A DNA stretch of 64,000 nt from Nicotiana tabacum (taxonomy: Eukaryota; Streptophyta; Magnoliopsida; Solanales; Solanaceae): NCBI RefSeq assembly GCF_000715075.1, contig NC_134081.1, forward strand, positions 68,001,153-68,065,152, given 5' to 3'. The notes below the pieces were generated by a model. The model worked only from the letters and a program-made list of their open reading frames with translations. It did not search any database and was not told where the DNA came from. The translations under genes and the position numbers were made by a program. Positions within the stretch are counted from its first letter, which is position 1. Every line of letters begins with the position of its first letter. Positions 11,288-23,652 of this stretch are shown here, piece after piece.

Positions 11288-12240
11288 ATGGTGAGGACAC
11301 ACACTGTTGGATCTGATGAACAGACACCTACACCCCCTGCTAGAGCCACGAGAGGACAAGGCCAGGGTAGAGGCCGAGGAGGATCAAGTGGTGCAGCCAG
11401 AGCATGGCTTTCTAGAGAAGTGGCACCTTATTCTCCGCACCTTGGTTGTTGTAGAGGTGAGTGGAGTTGATTTTACTACATTTCAGTTGTCAGGAGCAAC
11501 GTATCAGTGGTGACAGGCTTACAAGGAGGGTAGGCCAGCTGATGCAGCCCCACTCACTTGGGCTCAGTTTTGAGAAATACTTTTGAGAGAGTTTGTTCCC
11601 CAGACCCTTCAGGATGCATGGTGCACAGAGTTTGAGCAGCTGCGTTCGGGGACTATGATAGTGGTAGAGTATACTATCAGATTCAATGAGTTGTCCCGAC
11701 ATACACCTACCTTGGTTTGTACAATCAAAGGGCGAGTCTGCAGACTCATTGAGAGGCTCAACTATAGTATTAGATTCATCATAGCTCGAGAGTTGGATAC
11801 AGACACTCTGTATCAGCAGGTGGTAGAGATCGCGCGGAGGTTGGAGGGTATATGAGGCCGAGAGAGAGAGGACATGGAGGCCAAGAGGCATTGAGGTACT
11901 GAAAGATTTAGTAGTTGCCACGCTGCAGCTACAGCCCGACATGGTAGGGGATATGTGAATCGGTCTAGTTCATTCAGCACTTTCAGCTACTAGCAGTGCT
12001 CCAGCTACTTCTAGGCCTTAGGTTGCCCACTATGTACAACCACTTTCTAGTGCACCTCCCACACTGGGTGCCTTCAGCGTTCAGTCTAGCCGATCAGGCC
12101 AGAGACAATTTCAGCAGTAACACCCACGAGAGCTTGCTTTGAGTGTGGTTATACCAGGCATATGGTGAGGTACTACCCCAGACTCAGGAGGGGTGGAAGT
12201 CCGGCAGGCTGAGGTCACCCTAGAGAGGGAGGCCAGGCTC
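11288..12240 (+). pseudogene. Element B gag, broken
   Basis: The start MVRTH at 11288 is followed by an Arg/Gly-rich tail (about residues 20-40) and a stop at 11468. The capsid-like retrotransposon gag domain is best preserved between 11583 and 11855, with FVPQTLQDAWxxEFEQL and VVEIARRLEG blocks. A zinc knuckle at about 12137-12180 reads CFECGYTRHMVRYY, so the final cysteine of the CCHC pattern has become tyrosine. Stops and frameshifts occur at about 11468, 11513 and 11856. A leader of about 185 bases separates the primer site from the start. Confidence 0.8.
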
Positions 12241-12249
12241 GTTTCTATG

Positions 12250-12600
12250 CTTTTTCGGGTAGGACGAAGGCTACCATTTCAGATGTTATCATTATAGGTA
12301 CTATTCCGATCTGTCATAGGGATGTCTTTATTTTATTTGATCCGAGCTCCACTTGCTCATATGTGTCATATTACTTCACTCTGTATTTGGATATATCACA
12401 TTATTCTTTGAGTGCTCATGTATATATGTCCACGCCTATGAGAGATTCTATTATTATAGACCGTGTTTATCGGTCGTGTTTAGTTACTATTGGTTGTTTT
12501 AAGACCAGAGTTGATCTATTGCTACTCAATATGGTAGACTTTGATTTGATCTTGGGTATCAACTGGATTGTCACACCAAGACCATGACATTGGATATGCA
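12250..12600 (+). pseudogene. Element B aspartic protease
   Basis: The active-site region reads LFDPSSTCSYVS at about 12328-12363, and the segment ends with VDFDLILGINW. The context matches the protease of element A. The glycine after the catalytic Asp-Pro pair is serine. A stop follows 12585, before RT. Confidence 0.7.
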
Positions 12601-13620
12601 AGGGCTACCGCGGTTGGAGTGTGCATCAGATTATGTTCCTAGTAGGGTTGTATCCTTTTTAAAGGCATAACAAACGGTTGAGAAGGGGTGTCATGCATAC
12701 TTAGACTTTGTGAGAGATGTCAGTGCTCTTATTCCTACCATTGAGTTAGTCCCGGTAGTGAGAGATTACCCAGACGTAATTCCAGCAGATCTACCGGGCA
12801 TGCCGCCCGATAGGGATATTGATTTTGGCATTGGCTTAGTGTCGGGCACTCAGCCCATTTCTATTCCACCATATCGTGTGGAACCTGTGGAGTTGAAGGA
12901 ATTGAAAGAGTAACTTCAGGAGTTGCTTAATAAGGGTTTCATCAGGCCGAGTGTCTCTCCTTGCAGTGCTAAAGTTTTATTCGTGAAGAAGAAGAATGGC
13001 TCTATGCAGATATGCATTAATTATAGGCAGCCGAACAAAGTTACAGTCAAGAACAAGTATCAATTACCACGCATTAATGACTTATTTGACAAACTTTGGG
13101 GTGCCAAAGTGTTCTCAAAGATTGATCAGAGGTCAGGGTATCATCAGCTAAAGATTCAGGATTCGGATATTCCGAAGACTACTTTTAGGACTCGATATGC
13201 CCCAATAACATTTATGCACTTGATAAACAATGTATGCCAGCCATATCTCGACTCTTTTGTCATCGCATTCATTAATGACATTTTGATGTTCTCCCACAAC
13301 CCAAAGGATCATGAGCAGTATTTGAGGATTGTGCTCCAGACCTTGAGGGAGAAGAAGTTATATGTAAAATTTTCAAAGTGTGAATTTTGGCTTGATTCGG
13401 TGACATTTTGGAGTCATGTGGTATCTAGTGAGGGGATTAAGGTAGATCCGAAGAAGATTGAGGCATTTTAGAGCTGGCCCGGATCGACTTCAGCTAATGA
13501 GATTCGGCATTTTATTGGTTTGGCTGGATGTTATCGTCGTTTTGTGGAGGGTTTCTCGTCCATTGTTGCACCTTTGACTAGATTGACCTAGAAGGGTGCT
13601 CCATTTAGGTGGTCCGACAA
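12601..13620 (+). pseudogene. Element B reverse transcriptase, motif C mutated and internally deleted
   Basis: The linker block PPDRDIDF at about 12810 leads into RT. The palm is open from 12923 to 13469. Motif A is intact ([11 protein letters not shown]). Motif C reads FINDILMFS, so one Asp of the IDD pair is Asn. Compared with element A, about 14 codons are missing in frame between FRTRY and APITFMH, removing the block that normally lies before motif C. Stops at 12911, 13469, 13589 and 13624 interrupt the frame. This RT is certainly inactive. Confidence 0.88.
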
Positions 13621-14104
13621 GTGTTAGGAGAGCTTTCAAAAGCTCAAGACTGCCTTGACCATAGCTCCAGTCTTGGTTTTTCCTTCACCGTCTGCTTCAT
13701 ATACGGTTTATTCTGATGCTTCTCGGATTGGTATTGGGTGTTTCTTGATGCAAGAGGGTAGGGTGATCACTTATTCTTCATTCCAGTTGAAGCCGCATAA
13801 AAGGAACTACCCCATTCATGATATAGAGTTTGCACCTATAGTTCACGCAATGAAGATTTGGAGGCATTATCTCTATGGCGTGTCTTGTGAGGTATACACA
13901 GATCATCAGAGTTTACAACACTTGTTTAAGGAAAAGGACTTGAACTTGAGGCAGCGACGATGGTTAGCGTTGTTGAAAAACTATGATATCACTATTTTGT
14001 ATCATCCTGGGATGGCCAATATGGTGGTCGATTCCTTAAGTAGGAAAGCGGAGAGTATGGGTAGCCTTACATATATTTTAGTTGGTAAGATACCATTAGC
14101 ATAG
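13621..14104 (+). pseudogene. Element B RNase H
   Basis: A 149-residue open stretch from 13655 keeps the four acidic positions of gypsy RNase H: YSDAS, HDIEF, YTDHQSL and VVDSLSRK. It is the best preserved domain of element B. It ends at a TAG at 14102, where the linker to integrase begins. The domain degrades the RNA strand of the replication hybrid. Confidence 0.82.
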
Positions 14105-15459
14105 GATGCTCAAGCGTTGGCCAATCAGTTTGCGAGATGGGATATTTCGGAGCCCAGTCGAGTTCTAGCCTGCGTGGTTTCTCCATCTTCTTTGTATGAG
14201 TGCATCAAAGAGCGTCAGTATGATGGCCCCTATTTTCTTGTCCTTAAGGAATGGTGCAGCACGGCGATGCCAAGAATGTTTCTATCAGAGATTCCGTGGT
14301 GTTGCGGATACAGGAACGGATATGTGCACCAAATTTTGATGGGTTGCGTGAGTGGATCCTTGAGGAGGCCCACAGTTCATGGTACTCCATTCATCTGGGT
14401 GCCGGTAAGATGTATCAGGATTTGAGGCAACATTATTGGTAGAGGAGAATAAAGAAAGATATTGTGGAGTATGTGGCTCGGTGCTTGAACTGTCAGCAGG
14501 TGAAGTACGAGCATCAGAGGACGCAAGGTTTGCTTCAGAGACTTGAGATTCCCGAGTGGAAGTTGGAGCATATTACCATGGATTTCATTGTTGGGCTCCC
14601 ATAAACTTTGAAGAAATTTGACGCAGTGTGGGTTATTGTGGATAGGCTGACCAAGTCGGCATATTCAGTTTCGGTGGTGACTACCTATTCTTCATGTAGC
14701 TGGCTCGGATATGTATCCGTGAGATTATTCATCTTCATGGCGTGCAAGTGTCCATTATCTCTTATCGAAGTACGCAATTCACATCGCACTTCTGGAGGGT
14801 CGTACAAGGTGAGTTAGGCACACGAGTTGAGTTGAGTACAACATTCCACCCCCAGATGGACAGGCAGTCCGAGCACACCATTCAGTTCTTATAGGATACG
14901 CTACGTTCCTGTGTTATGGATTTCGAGGGATAATGGGATCAGTTCTTACCGCTTACAAAGTTCTCCTACAACAATAGCTACCAATCGAGTATTTAGATGA
15001 CTCCTTATAAGGCCCTATATGGGAGACGGTGTTGTTCTCCAGTTGGTTGGTTTGAGCCGGCTGAGGCTAGGTTGTTGGGCACTGATTTGGTTTGGGATGC
15101 CTTGGAAAAAGTCAAGTTGATTCAAGATCAGCTTCGTACATTACAGCCTAGGCAGAAGAGCAATGCTGTTCGGAAGGTTTGTGATGTAGCATATATGGTG
15201 GGAGAGAGGGTTTTGCTGTGGGTTTCACCCATGAAGGGTATGATGAGATTTGGGAAGAAGGGCAAGTTGAGCCCTAGGTATATTGATCCTTTTGAGATCC
15301 TTGAGAGTGTGTGGGAGGTGGCCTACAAGCTTGCATTGCCATCTAACTTATCGGCAGTTCACCTAGTGTTCCATGTTTCCATACTTCAGAAGTATTATGG
15401 TGATCCGTCCCATGTGTTAGATTTTAGCTCAGTCCAATTGGACAAGGATTTGACTTATG
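14105..15459 (+). pseudogene. Element B integrase
   Basis: The zinc region at about 14365-14515 keeps His, His and the CLNC pair. The core begins with ITMDFIVGLP at about 14570, keeping the first Asp, but the next residue is a stop. The second part (from about 14819) has VELSTTFHPQMDRQSEHT, where the catalytic Glu is kept but the neighbouring Gly is Arg. The C-terminal part (14997-15460) is open and contains the YKALYGRRC and GKLSPRYIDPFEIL blocks. Several stops and frameshifts divide the pieces. Confidence 0.85.
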
Positions 15460-15640
15460 TTGAGGAGCCAGTGGCCATCTTCGACAGGCAAGTCCGAAAG
15501 ATGAGGTCAAAAAACATTGCTTCGGTAAAGGTTTAATGGAGGGGTGAACCGGTAGAGGAGGCGACTTGGGAGACCGAGCATGACATGCATAGCCGTTATA
15601 CTTACCTTTTCAGCACTTTACGTATGTCTCTATACTCGTT
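15460..15640 (+). pseudogene. Element B integrase C-terminal chromodomain
   Basis: After integrase the sequence reads EEPVAIFDRQVRKMRSK, then a TAA at 15534, then WRGEPVEEATWETEHDM. This is the short chromodomain that ends Pol in plant chromoviruses of the Tekay/Del clade. In the family it is thought to steer integration toward chromatin marks. Its presence is the main reason for the clade assignment of B, and by similarity of A. Confidence 0.82.
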
Positions 15641-15660
15641 CGAGGAAGAATGTTTGTTTT

Positions 15661-15673
15661 AAGAGAGGGAGAA
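15661..15673 (+). other. Element B polypurine tract
   Basis: The purine run aagagagggagaa lies immediately before the LTR start TGTAACG. It is the expected primer for plus-strand DNA synthesis. Confidence 0.8.
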
Positions 15674-16384
15674 TGTAACGACCCGGTCGGTCGTTTTGAG
15701 TATTTTAGCCCTGTTTCCCTATTTATTGCCTCCTCTATGTTCAATTGTGGTTATGTGACCTATCGGGGTAGTTGATTTGGTTTCGGGTGAGTTTCGAAAT
15801 GAATTGGAATACTTAGTCCCAAGGTTGGAAGCTTAAGTTGAAAGAGTTGACCAGAGTTTGACTTTTATGTAGACGGCTCTAAAATGGAGTTTTGATGGTT
15901 TTGATAGCTTCGTATGGTGATTTTTGTCTTAGGCAAATATCCGAATATTGATTTGGAGGTCCGAAGGTTGGTTTTTAGGCTTTTTGGCGAAAGACGGAAA
16001 GTTGAAGGTTTGGAAGGTTGATAGGTTTGACCGAGGGTTGTCTTTATTGATATCGGGCTCGGATTGTGATTCCGAGAGTTTGTATAGGTCCGTTGTTCAA
16101 TTTCGGACTTGCAAGCAAAATTTGAGCTCATTCGGAGTTGGTTTGATATTATTCGACATTAGTTTTAGAAGTTGAATATTAATTGATTCAACATGCTTAA
16201 ATTGAATATTAGTTGGTTTGTAGATTTGATGTTGTTTGATGTGATTTAAGGCCTCGAGTTTGTTCGTGTTGTGTTCTAGGACTTGATGGTATGTTTGGAC
16301 GGGGTCCTGAGGCCCCCATATGTGATTCAGGTTGAGTTTGGACTCATTTGGAGACTTGAAGGATTTTGGATGCCTGCTGAGTTC

Positions 16385-16739
16385 TGGTGCAATCGCACCT
16401 GCTAGGGTATAGCCGTAGGTGCGGCACTGCAAAAGCAGCACATTAACCATGGATGCGAGATGAGGCTGGGTGAGCTGGGTCCGTAGGTGCGGAGGTTCTT
16501 GTGCAGGTGCGCAACCGCAGATGCGGATTTTTCTACAGAAGCGGAGTTTTGCCTGTTAGCTTGGGACCGTAGGTGCGGTCCTTTTCCGCAGATGCGCTAC
16601 AGAAGTGTAATTTGCTGTGCTTTAGTGTAGCCACATCTGCGATGATATTTCAGCAGATGCGGAGTCGCAGAAACGACCAATTGTCCGCAGGTGCGGAATG
16701 TGTGGGCAGAAATAGAGAAGATCGAGGGTTTTATAAATT
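16385..16739 (+). promoter_or_regulatory. Putative LTR core promoter region of B: CpG word array plus TATA-like box
   Basis: A dense run of words such as gcaggtgcgg, gcagatgcgg and ccgcagatgcg occupies 16385-16700 and is followed about 30 bases later by ttttataaattg. Position (about +0.70 to +1.05 kb in the LTR) and order match the other Tekay-type LTRs here. The promoter role is inferred from the TATA-like sequence and its place in the LTR. Confidence 0.5.
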
Positions 16740-18249
16740 GAGGATTCGAAGGTCGATTTGAGGCCGGAATTGGATAATTTTAGTATGGTTGGACTCGTAT
16801 CGGAATGGATATTCGGATTTTGTATGTTTGGTTGGTATCCGAGGTACGGGCACGGGGTTGACTTTTTGAGTTAACTTTTGATTTTAATTAAAGATTGAAA
16901 CTTTATTTTCCAAAATTGCTTCCTATGGCTTGTATTTATGGTATTAATTTATTTTGGTTAGATTCGAGCCATTCAAAGTTGGATTTTCATGGGAAAGACT
17001 TATTAGGAGATTGATTTAGCTTGTTTGAGGTAAGTATCTTGTCTAACTTTGTGTGGGGGAAATACTCCTTAGGACTTGGGTTGATTTGTGTTATTTAAAT
17101 TATATAAAATACGTGTACACGAAGTGACGAGTGTGTACACAGTCTTATTTGTGATATTTGACCGATTTTAGACTCTTAGGCCCTTTCATGCTTTTAATTA
17201 GAAATTGAAATATCATGTTATATCTTCCATGGTTAAATTGCTCTACATGCTTTACTTGATGCTGTTATCACATGCTCTATCTTTTATTGTCAAACATGCT
17301 TTTATATGCCTTAATTGATGTTGTTATCCCTTTTATTGTCATGTGCCTTTTAATTGTGTAATTTTTCTCTTTTGAAGTTGAAGTTACAAAAGCTATTATC
17401 ACATTGAGGTTGAAGTTGTTGATTATTGAGATATCTTTCCTTGTTGAGTAATTCTCATGTATTTTGTTATTATTGAGATTCTTGCTCACATCGTGCTTGA
17501 GCCTTTGGGCTATATGTTGTGGTAACTTTGGTATTGTTGATTTTGGTAAGTTGTGGCATAGGGCACTTGCGGTGCGAGTTGTTATTGTGTTGTGATATTG
17601 ATGTGCATGCAGCGATATAAGGATAGGGGTTAATGTGCATGCGGCGGCATAAGGTGGTAATTTATGTGGGTTTTGCTAGTAAGGGAATTACTTGAAGCAA
17701 CGCAGCGACATAAGGGGGCTAAACTGCGTGTAGCTATTTCAGAAAAAAATATTTTGAAAAATATCTAAATCTAAGGCTCATGCAGCGGTATAAGGAAAGG
17801 TTGTGATTGAAGTTGTGAAATGTGGATATGAGGGGTGGTACCATGGTTGTGATTCTTGTTGTACATTTTATGTTAAAAAGGCTTGTTGTTTGAACAGTTG
17901 TTGTTGTCCCTTCTTTGTCTTACTCCTATTTGTCTTGTTGTTCTCATCATATGTTCACTTCTTGTTGCTTTTATAGCCTTAATCTCCGTTGATATCTTAC
18001 CTTATGATATTGTTTTATTGTCATTAGTTCCTCATTTTCATTATAAGAATATATTATACTTTGTTCAATTTTTCTTATCCTAGTAGGTGTCTTGACCTGG
18101 CCTCGTCACTACTCTACCGATGTTAGGCTTGATACTTATTGGGTACCATTGTGGTGTACTCGTACTACGCTTCTGCACATTTTTGTGCAGATCCAGGTAC
18201 ATCTGCTTGTGCCGGACGCCAGTGATCGTATAGTCATATTTCAAGACTT

Positions 18250-18254
18250 TAAGG
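18250..18254. repeat. Target site duplication of element C, left copy
   Basis: taagg here pairs with caagg at 39354-39358. The B 5' LTR stub has caagg at the same place, so the left copy carries a C-to-T change. Confidence 0.8.
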
Positions 18255-19090
18255 TGTCGCGCCCCCTTTTTTTCCCCTCGCGAAAGCGGGTTTCTAAGTG
18301 TGATAACTCTTTTAAAGGAGGAGATTAAAAGAGAAGAGTCGCCACCTAACGATTTTTTAAGGTGCGTTAGGGCACCTATCGTGCAGATAACTCTGTTTGA
18401 CTAGTTAATGTCACCAAAGATCGGGTAAGGGCTCAAATTATCTCAAAGAGAAGGCGTTAGGCACTCTTCGAGGTCCATAACTGTGGGTCCCGGCCGAACT
18501 TAGGACTATGTAAATTATGTAATTAGACTAGGTAATCAAATAAACAAAGAGGATAAAAGGTCGGAGAGTTTTATTATAACACAATGAGAGTGGGTACACA
18601 TATTGATGACTACAAGGATATAACTATAACGATTTATATTAGATGACTAAGTGTATGAAGGAAAGGGGGGGTCCTAAGTATTTTAGCCTAAAGGATCACC
18701 TCGTGCAACATAAATAATACTTCGCAACTCCTTTTAGATAGGAGTTGATCATATTATTCAGCGGGCACAGACTATACATCTCGTGCTACCTAATTAATAT
18801 GTTAAAGTTGTTTACCTAAAGGCGCTCTAATTCAATTCTAAGTGGTACCCTATGTGTGCACTACCTGTCCCATGCCTATGATCTAGGAGGCATTGGACCT
18901 CTATTTGGGTAGTTCTAGACTTTACTTAGGCTGCTCAAAATGATAAAACTAAGCGACATTCAAAACAAGTAGGACTTCATATAAAGGCAGTTAAAGGCCC
19001 AAGTTAGCCTCCACACGTAAAACTAATGAATGCAGGCATTACATTAGGCAGTAGATAATCCCAGAATTGAGGCTAATTAGAGTCATTAAG

Positions 19091-19720
19091 CCCTATTGAC
19101 ATGGTTTCTATGTGACTTTGATTTTAAGCGGACAGGCAGTGCTGATTATGTTGGAACAATGAATTTACAGATTACAGGGTGTTACAAATCCTATAGATAT
19201 AATCTCTAAATAAGGCAATAAAGCCATTTGAAAGCTTGAAATAATTACCCGCGTTTGATTTTATTAGCATATTTTCTAGGCGAATAACAACATCTTATAG
19301 GCAGGATTTCTAAGAGTTGGCAATTGAAACTGATTCTATAATACTTTGTCCCAATAGGCATGTTTTCTAGCCGATCAATATGATAGAAATAGCAATAACA
19401 ATAGCTAATTAATAAATTAATATCCTATACACATGATATCTTGATGAGGATCAGTAGGACATAAGTTAATAATAATCCTATAGGCATGGTATCTAATGAA
19501 TATCCTGCAGTTACGCAAATTTAGCAAACAGTTGTTGACACTGATTTCCTTTAGACATGTTGTCTAATAATGAGAGTAGTAGGCATAATAAAACAGGTTG
19601 AGTGTGTGATTCCCTATAGGCATGGTTTCTACTAGTGTACATGGAAACTAAATAGCATATATGGCAGGTTGAATAAAATAACAAGTAAGTCATGTAAATC
19701 CTATAGGCATGTTTTTCTAC
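19091..19720. repeat. Nine spaced copies of a cctataggcatg-type motif in C left LTR
   Basis: A block close to cctataggcatggtttcta recurs at about 19091, 19190, 19292, 19350, 19421, 19480, 19547, 19611 and 19698, with unrelated spacers of about 40-80 bases. Most copies contain the palindrome cctatagg or a one-base variant. The right LTR has the same nine at 35609-36242. Confidence 0.85.
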
Positions 19721-21649
19721 CCTTTTATGCAAACATTAGAATATCTTCATTTCCCCAATTTCCCTAACACCCCAATTGTTTGTTATTACAAATTATTACA
19801 GGCCCAAAGAATATAAATATAAATATTACACGTGAATAAGGCTACATGCCCAAGAGCAGGCCTAAATAATGAAGACAACCCAGCGTTGCTTGGGCCTTCA
19901 ACAAGCTCAATTTCCAGAAATAGCATGCCCAGGTCCAAACATCTCTCAAACAGGAGACTATGTCCATCTGCACAGCCCGAAGTCACAAAGGAACTCATGC
20001 CAGGACAAATGGTCACAAATTCACCACATGACCCAATTAATTATCGAATCACACAAAAATCAATTAAGCAACCCCGTTTAAGTGATAGAGAGGAGGGCTA
20101 AGTGTCATAGACAACTTAAGTTCCACCAGCAAAGAGGGCGTCCAAAAGACCCCAAATCCTAGTGTGTCAGAGTTCACAGGAGTCGCAAATGGACCTCGAG
20201 CAGTGCTCATATTAAGGAGGTCAATAGAGAGAGTTTTGGTGTCCTTGGCTTTCAGCCGGCCAAGAGCGATAGATTCAAAATAATATAGATAATAGATGAG
20301 AGTGAGAGAACAGTGATTAAGTGATAGAAATTGAAGAGGTGCACTTGTACTTTAGAAGCAGACATAGCAGAGTTGATTAAACACAGAACATGCCAGTTAA
20401 GAGAATCAACAAGACTTAGAGGACATGTTGGTATTACAGGTTCAAACACTTACCAAGAGATAGCACGTTGGCAGGAAAACATATTGAGAGTTAGGGGAAT
20501 TAGGTTTTCGGAGATTATAAGATCAACATATAAGGGTGCACAATGCCACACAAATTCAGAATAGAGCATTAACCTAAAGGATTTCAAATGTCAGTCTAGT
20601 ACAATGAAAGTTCTAGCATGACAGTTCTAATAAAGTCCTAGATAGCATATCAACATACTCATGGTACAGCCTTGCCAATATCATGAAAAACTTAACATGA
20701 TGGGGAATAGATCATAGTACAGAAACTTATGGCATAAAAAGGGGTAGATTACCTACTCATTAACATACATAAGAGGGAAAATGAGATGTTTATCTAAAAT
20801 CTTAGGTGGTGCTGAAGATCAGGATTACAAATAGCAAGGAAGCAGTATTACAACATGAAACCCATATAGTTGTGGCAAGTATACAAAGAACAGTCGATTA
20901 AACACAAGACTCAGCACTAAATGATTCATTCAAAGTAGAGGGAGATTTTCATAGAATTTTAGTAGTATCCAAAGCAAGGCATGAAGGGGATTCTATAACT
21001 AACAACAGATAGTCATGACAATCAGATTTAAAAGAACACATAAGATAGACATGCATTAAAACTCAAAACTAAAACATGTTCAGATGCTAGAAAAAATACA
21101 GAGGTACAAAACTTATTCCAAAAGAGAACAAGGAAAACCAAAATAGAAGTGCAGGCCATAGTGAAGAACACATATTAGCCTAACACAAGCTAAGAACAAA
21201 CAGGAAACAATTACATGTACTAAAATGCATTCAACTATCAAAATATAGAATAATAGGGGAGTATTAAACGATATCATAGCAGTGCAATATCAGGGATTCA
21301 TAACTAAATCATGCCCACAGGATTCAAACACATATAGGTATGCAGAAGAAAAATACTTAACATTGCAAAGGTTAAAAGCACTAACCATTAGCAAAATTAG
21401 ACAGGCAACAGAATAATAAGGAGCTTAGAATACTGGCATCAAGAACCCTAGGTCTCCGATGATTCAGAGTTCACAAGAGCCTCGTAAGGGCCCTGGGCAG
21501 TGCTTGCACCGGATGAGGTAGATAATATTATGGCCTTGGCTTTCAGCCGGTCAAAGAGTCAAGTATTTCAGAGAAGATGAACGGGTGAGAGAGGTATGAA
21601 GTATAATAGCAGTGATAACTTTTATTCCTAGAGGGGAATTGGGGAGGGG

Positions 21650-21658
21650 TTTATATAG
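21650..21658 (-). promoter_or_regulatory. TATA box of element C, left LTR
   Basis: The complement reads ctatataaa, followed by a C-rich leader (cccctcc). The same sequence lies in the right LTR at 38185-38193. In element sense it is about 1.17 kb into the LTR, which would put the U3/R border just downstream. Confidence 0.65.
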
Positions 21659-22830
21659 TGGTAGTAATCGAATAAATAAACAAGGAAAACAATCAATCAA
21701 ACATAAATATGGAAAGAAAATACCACATGCATTCAGTAATGGAACGGGTAAAAGGAAAAGTATAAAATTTCGAACCCTAATTCAATAGAAATCGTATAAT
21801 CGACCAAAGATTTTGGTGAATCGGCTTCATATCACCTTGTCATGAACGTAGACAGACGGAATACCATCTAGATCTTACAGATTGAAGATGAATTTCCTTT
21901 GATTCGAAGATTTATGCTTGCCAAAATAGAGCAAATACTATGTAATACCATAAAGAAACAACCAGTAGCGAAGGAACACCAATATGGTAAGCAAATAATG
22001 GGTGAATCCCATTGTTAACGGGATTAGGAGAGGGTTTGGAAAAGGCGGCGATTAGGGTTCTTCAGAGAAGAGGGAGGATTCTAGGGATTTTCAGGGCAGC
22101 GGGTTGGTAAGAAATGGGCTAGGGTTTTGGGTAAGGGGGAATATAAAGAAACGGGTAGGTGTGTTATGGGTCGTAGATCATTTGAGATCAACGGCCAGGA
22201 TCGCAAGGGAGACTGGGCGGGTTATTTGAAATGGGTTCTACCTGAGTTGAGGTTAAAGGGTCGTTTGGATTGGGCTGCTGAAGAGGAGAGTGAGTGGGCT
22301 AAGTGTTTGGGCCAAAATTGGTCCGAAAATTAGCCTAACATTGGGCCAGTTTTTAAATAATAGATTAAGGGGAAATAATTTAATAAAAATAGTTTAAAAA
22401 ATGCTATCTATGCAATTTAATACTTTAAAACGATAGTAGAAGATTATAAAAATGTAGAAACTTATTTTGACTTTGAATAAACTGACAAATGCAATAAATT
22501 ACGAAATGTAGGCCATTATTGCAAGATTGTGTAAATAGCCTAAAGTACTAATATAATTATATGAAATGAAGTAAAAAATATTTGAAACATGTATATGGAG
22601 GAAAATAATAATTTTAGATGATTAGATCATCACAAAATAATTTAGAGGAATAATTAGTAAATATTCAAATAATTTAGGTGCAAGAGAATTAGCTTTAAAG
22701 CTCTAAAAATTGCTAAACAATTATGAAAAATACATGTATAATTCTTAAAAACTAAATAATGATGCAAAATGACATGTTGAAAATATATATACTATTTGAA
22801 AAAATATGAGGGCAAAATTGGGTATCAACA

Positions 22831-22848
22831 ATTGCCCCTCTTTACCCC
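22831..22848 (-). other. Element C polypurine tract
   Basis: The complement reads ggggtaaagaggggcaat, directly next to the 3' LTR start TGTTGATACCC in element sense. Confidence 0.8.
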
Positions 22849-23359
22849 GGAATGATGAAAGAGTTGTTAGTTAAAGAAAATGATGACCAATTTTGGCCGA
22901 ATTAAGTAGGGAATGATGTAATTTAAAAACATGGAGGTCGAACCCTGGTTCCTGAGTTGCGTACATATCCCTGGTGTTACGAAAATTAGGCCGTGTGTAG
23001 TTGTGGATCCAACGGTGAACGAAACCGATGGAGTTTGTTATAGGAATGGTTGTATGTGTCGGAAAGGGTTCTTTTGGGTAGGATAGTATCGGATGAATTT
23101 ATGCAGAGTCATGAATGTGAATTTGAAACATTACGGATGTGCCACAATGTAGATATCTGAACGGTCATAGAGTAAACGGTAGGAAATTACTGGTAGTCGG
23201 TTATGTTTGAAGCAATCGAAGGATGTGAACGTTGTGAACAGAAATCGGGGCGAAGATTACTCCCGTTTGTAGAATGGTTACCTCCTGGATTACCTGCAAA
23301 CTTAAAACATGGTGTATGCGAATATATATGGGTTATTGAAACAATTTAAACGTGATGCA

Positions 23360-23600
23360 AACTCCCTTTGGACCATGAAGGTTGTCTTTGGACGGTGAGG
23401 ATGATGTCCTTAGACCATGATGTACCGGGCCATGAAGTGCTTGACAAGGGATTCGCATGACATGAAATGATGTCCTTGGACCATGAGGATGGTGCCTCTG
23501 GACTATGACGCCTTTGAATAATGATGTGCAGTTTTGAGAGATCCTCAGGCCATGGAATGGTGTCTACCGGCTATGAGGATGATGTCTTCGGACTATGACA
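23360..23600. repeat. Degenerate tandem array, about 22-30 bp unit
   Basis: Blocks resembling gatgatgtccttggaccatg recur with gaps between about 23360 and 23600, for example near 23395, 23470, 23575. The copies are diverged and partly merged. It lies directly upstream of the more regular hairpin array. Confidence 0.65.
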
Positions 23601-23652
23601 CCTTCGGACAAAATGCAAAGATAGGATGCTTAGTCATGTGCGAGGACGAGAC

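Larger units (their letters stand above)
15674..18254 (+). repeat. Element B 3' LTR, first part
   Basis: It begins TGTAACGACCCGG. It carries a CpG-rich word array (16385-16700, with the words gcaggtgcgg and gcagatgcgg) followed by a TATA-like box (tataaatt, 16732-16739). It stops at ...actttaagg where element C is inserted, and the remaining 300 bases are at 39354-39660. The total LTR length is about 2.9 kb. Confidence 0.9.
18255..22830 (-). repeat. Element C 3' LTR
   Basis: It runs from TGTCGCGCCCCC to ATCAACA. About 8 differences occur from the other LTR in a 180-base stretch compared by eye (20580-20760). It contains nine spaced copies of a cctataggcatg motif (19091-19720), a diverged internal duplication of about 120 bases (about 20129-20290 and 21447-21570, sharing gctttcagccgg), and a minus-strand TATA box. 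Open stretches inside have no recognisable product. Confidence 0.93.

Noticed and set aside
11490..11942. Minus-strand open frame of 150 codons over element B gag
   Set aside because: It is antisense to the well-supported gag domain at 11583-11855.
19832..20101. Open frame of 89 codons in the C left LTR (and its counterpart near 36343)
   Set aside because: It lies within an LTR, is not equally open in the two LTR copies, and shows no recognisable domain.
22127..22333. Open frame of 68 codons near the C LTR end
   Set aside because: It lies in the LTR upstream of the TATA box in element sense, on the strand opposite to the element, and the second LTR copy does not keep it.
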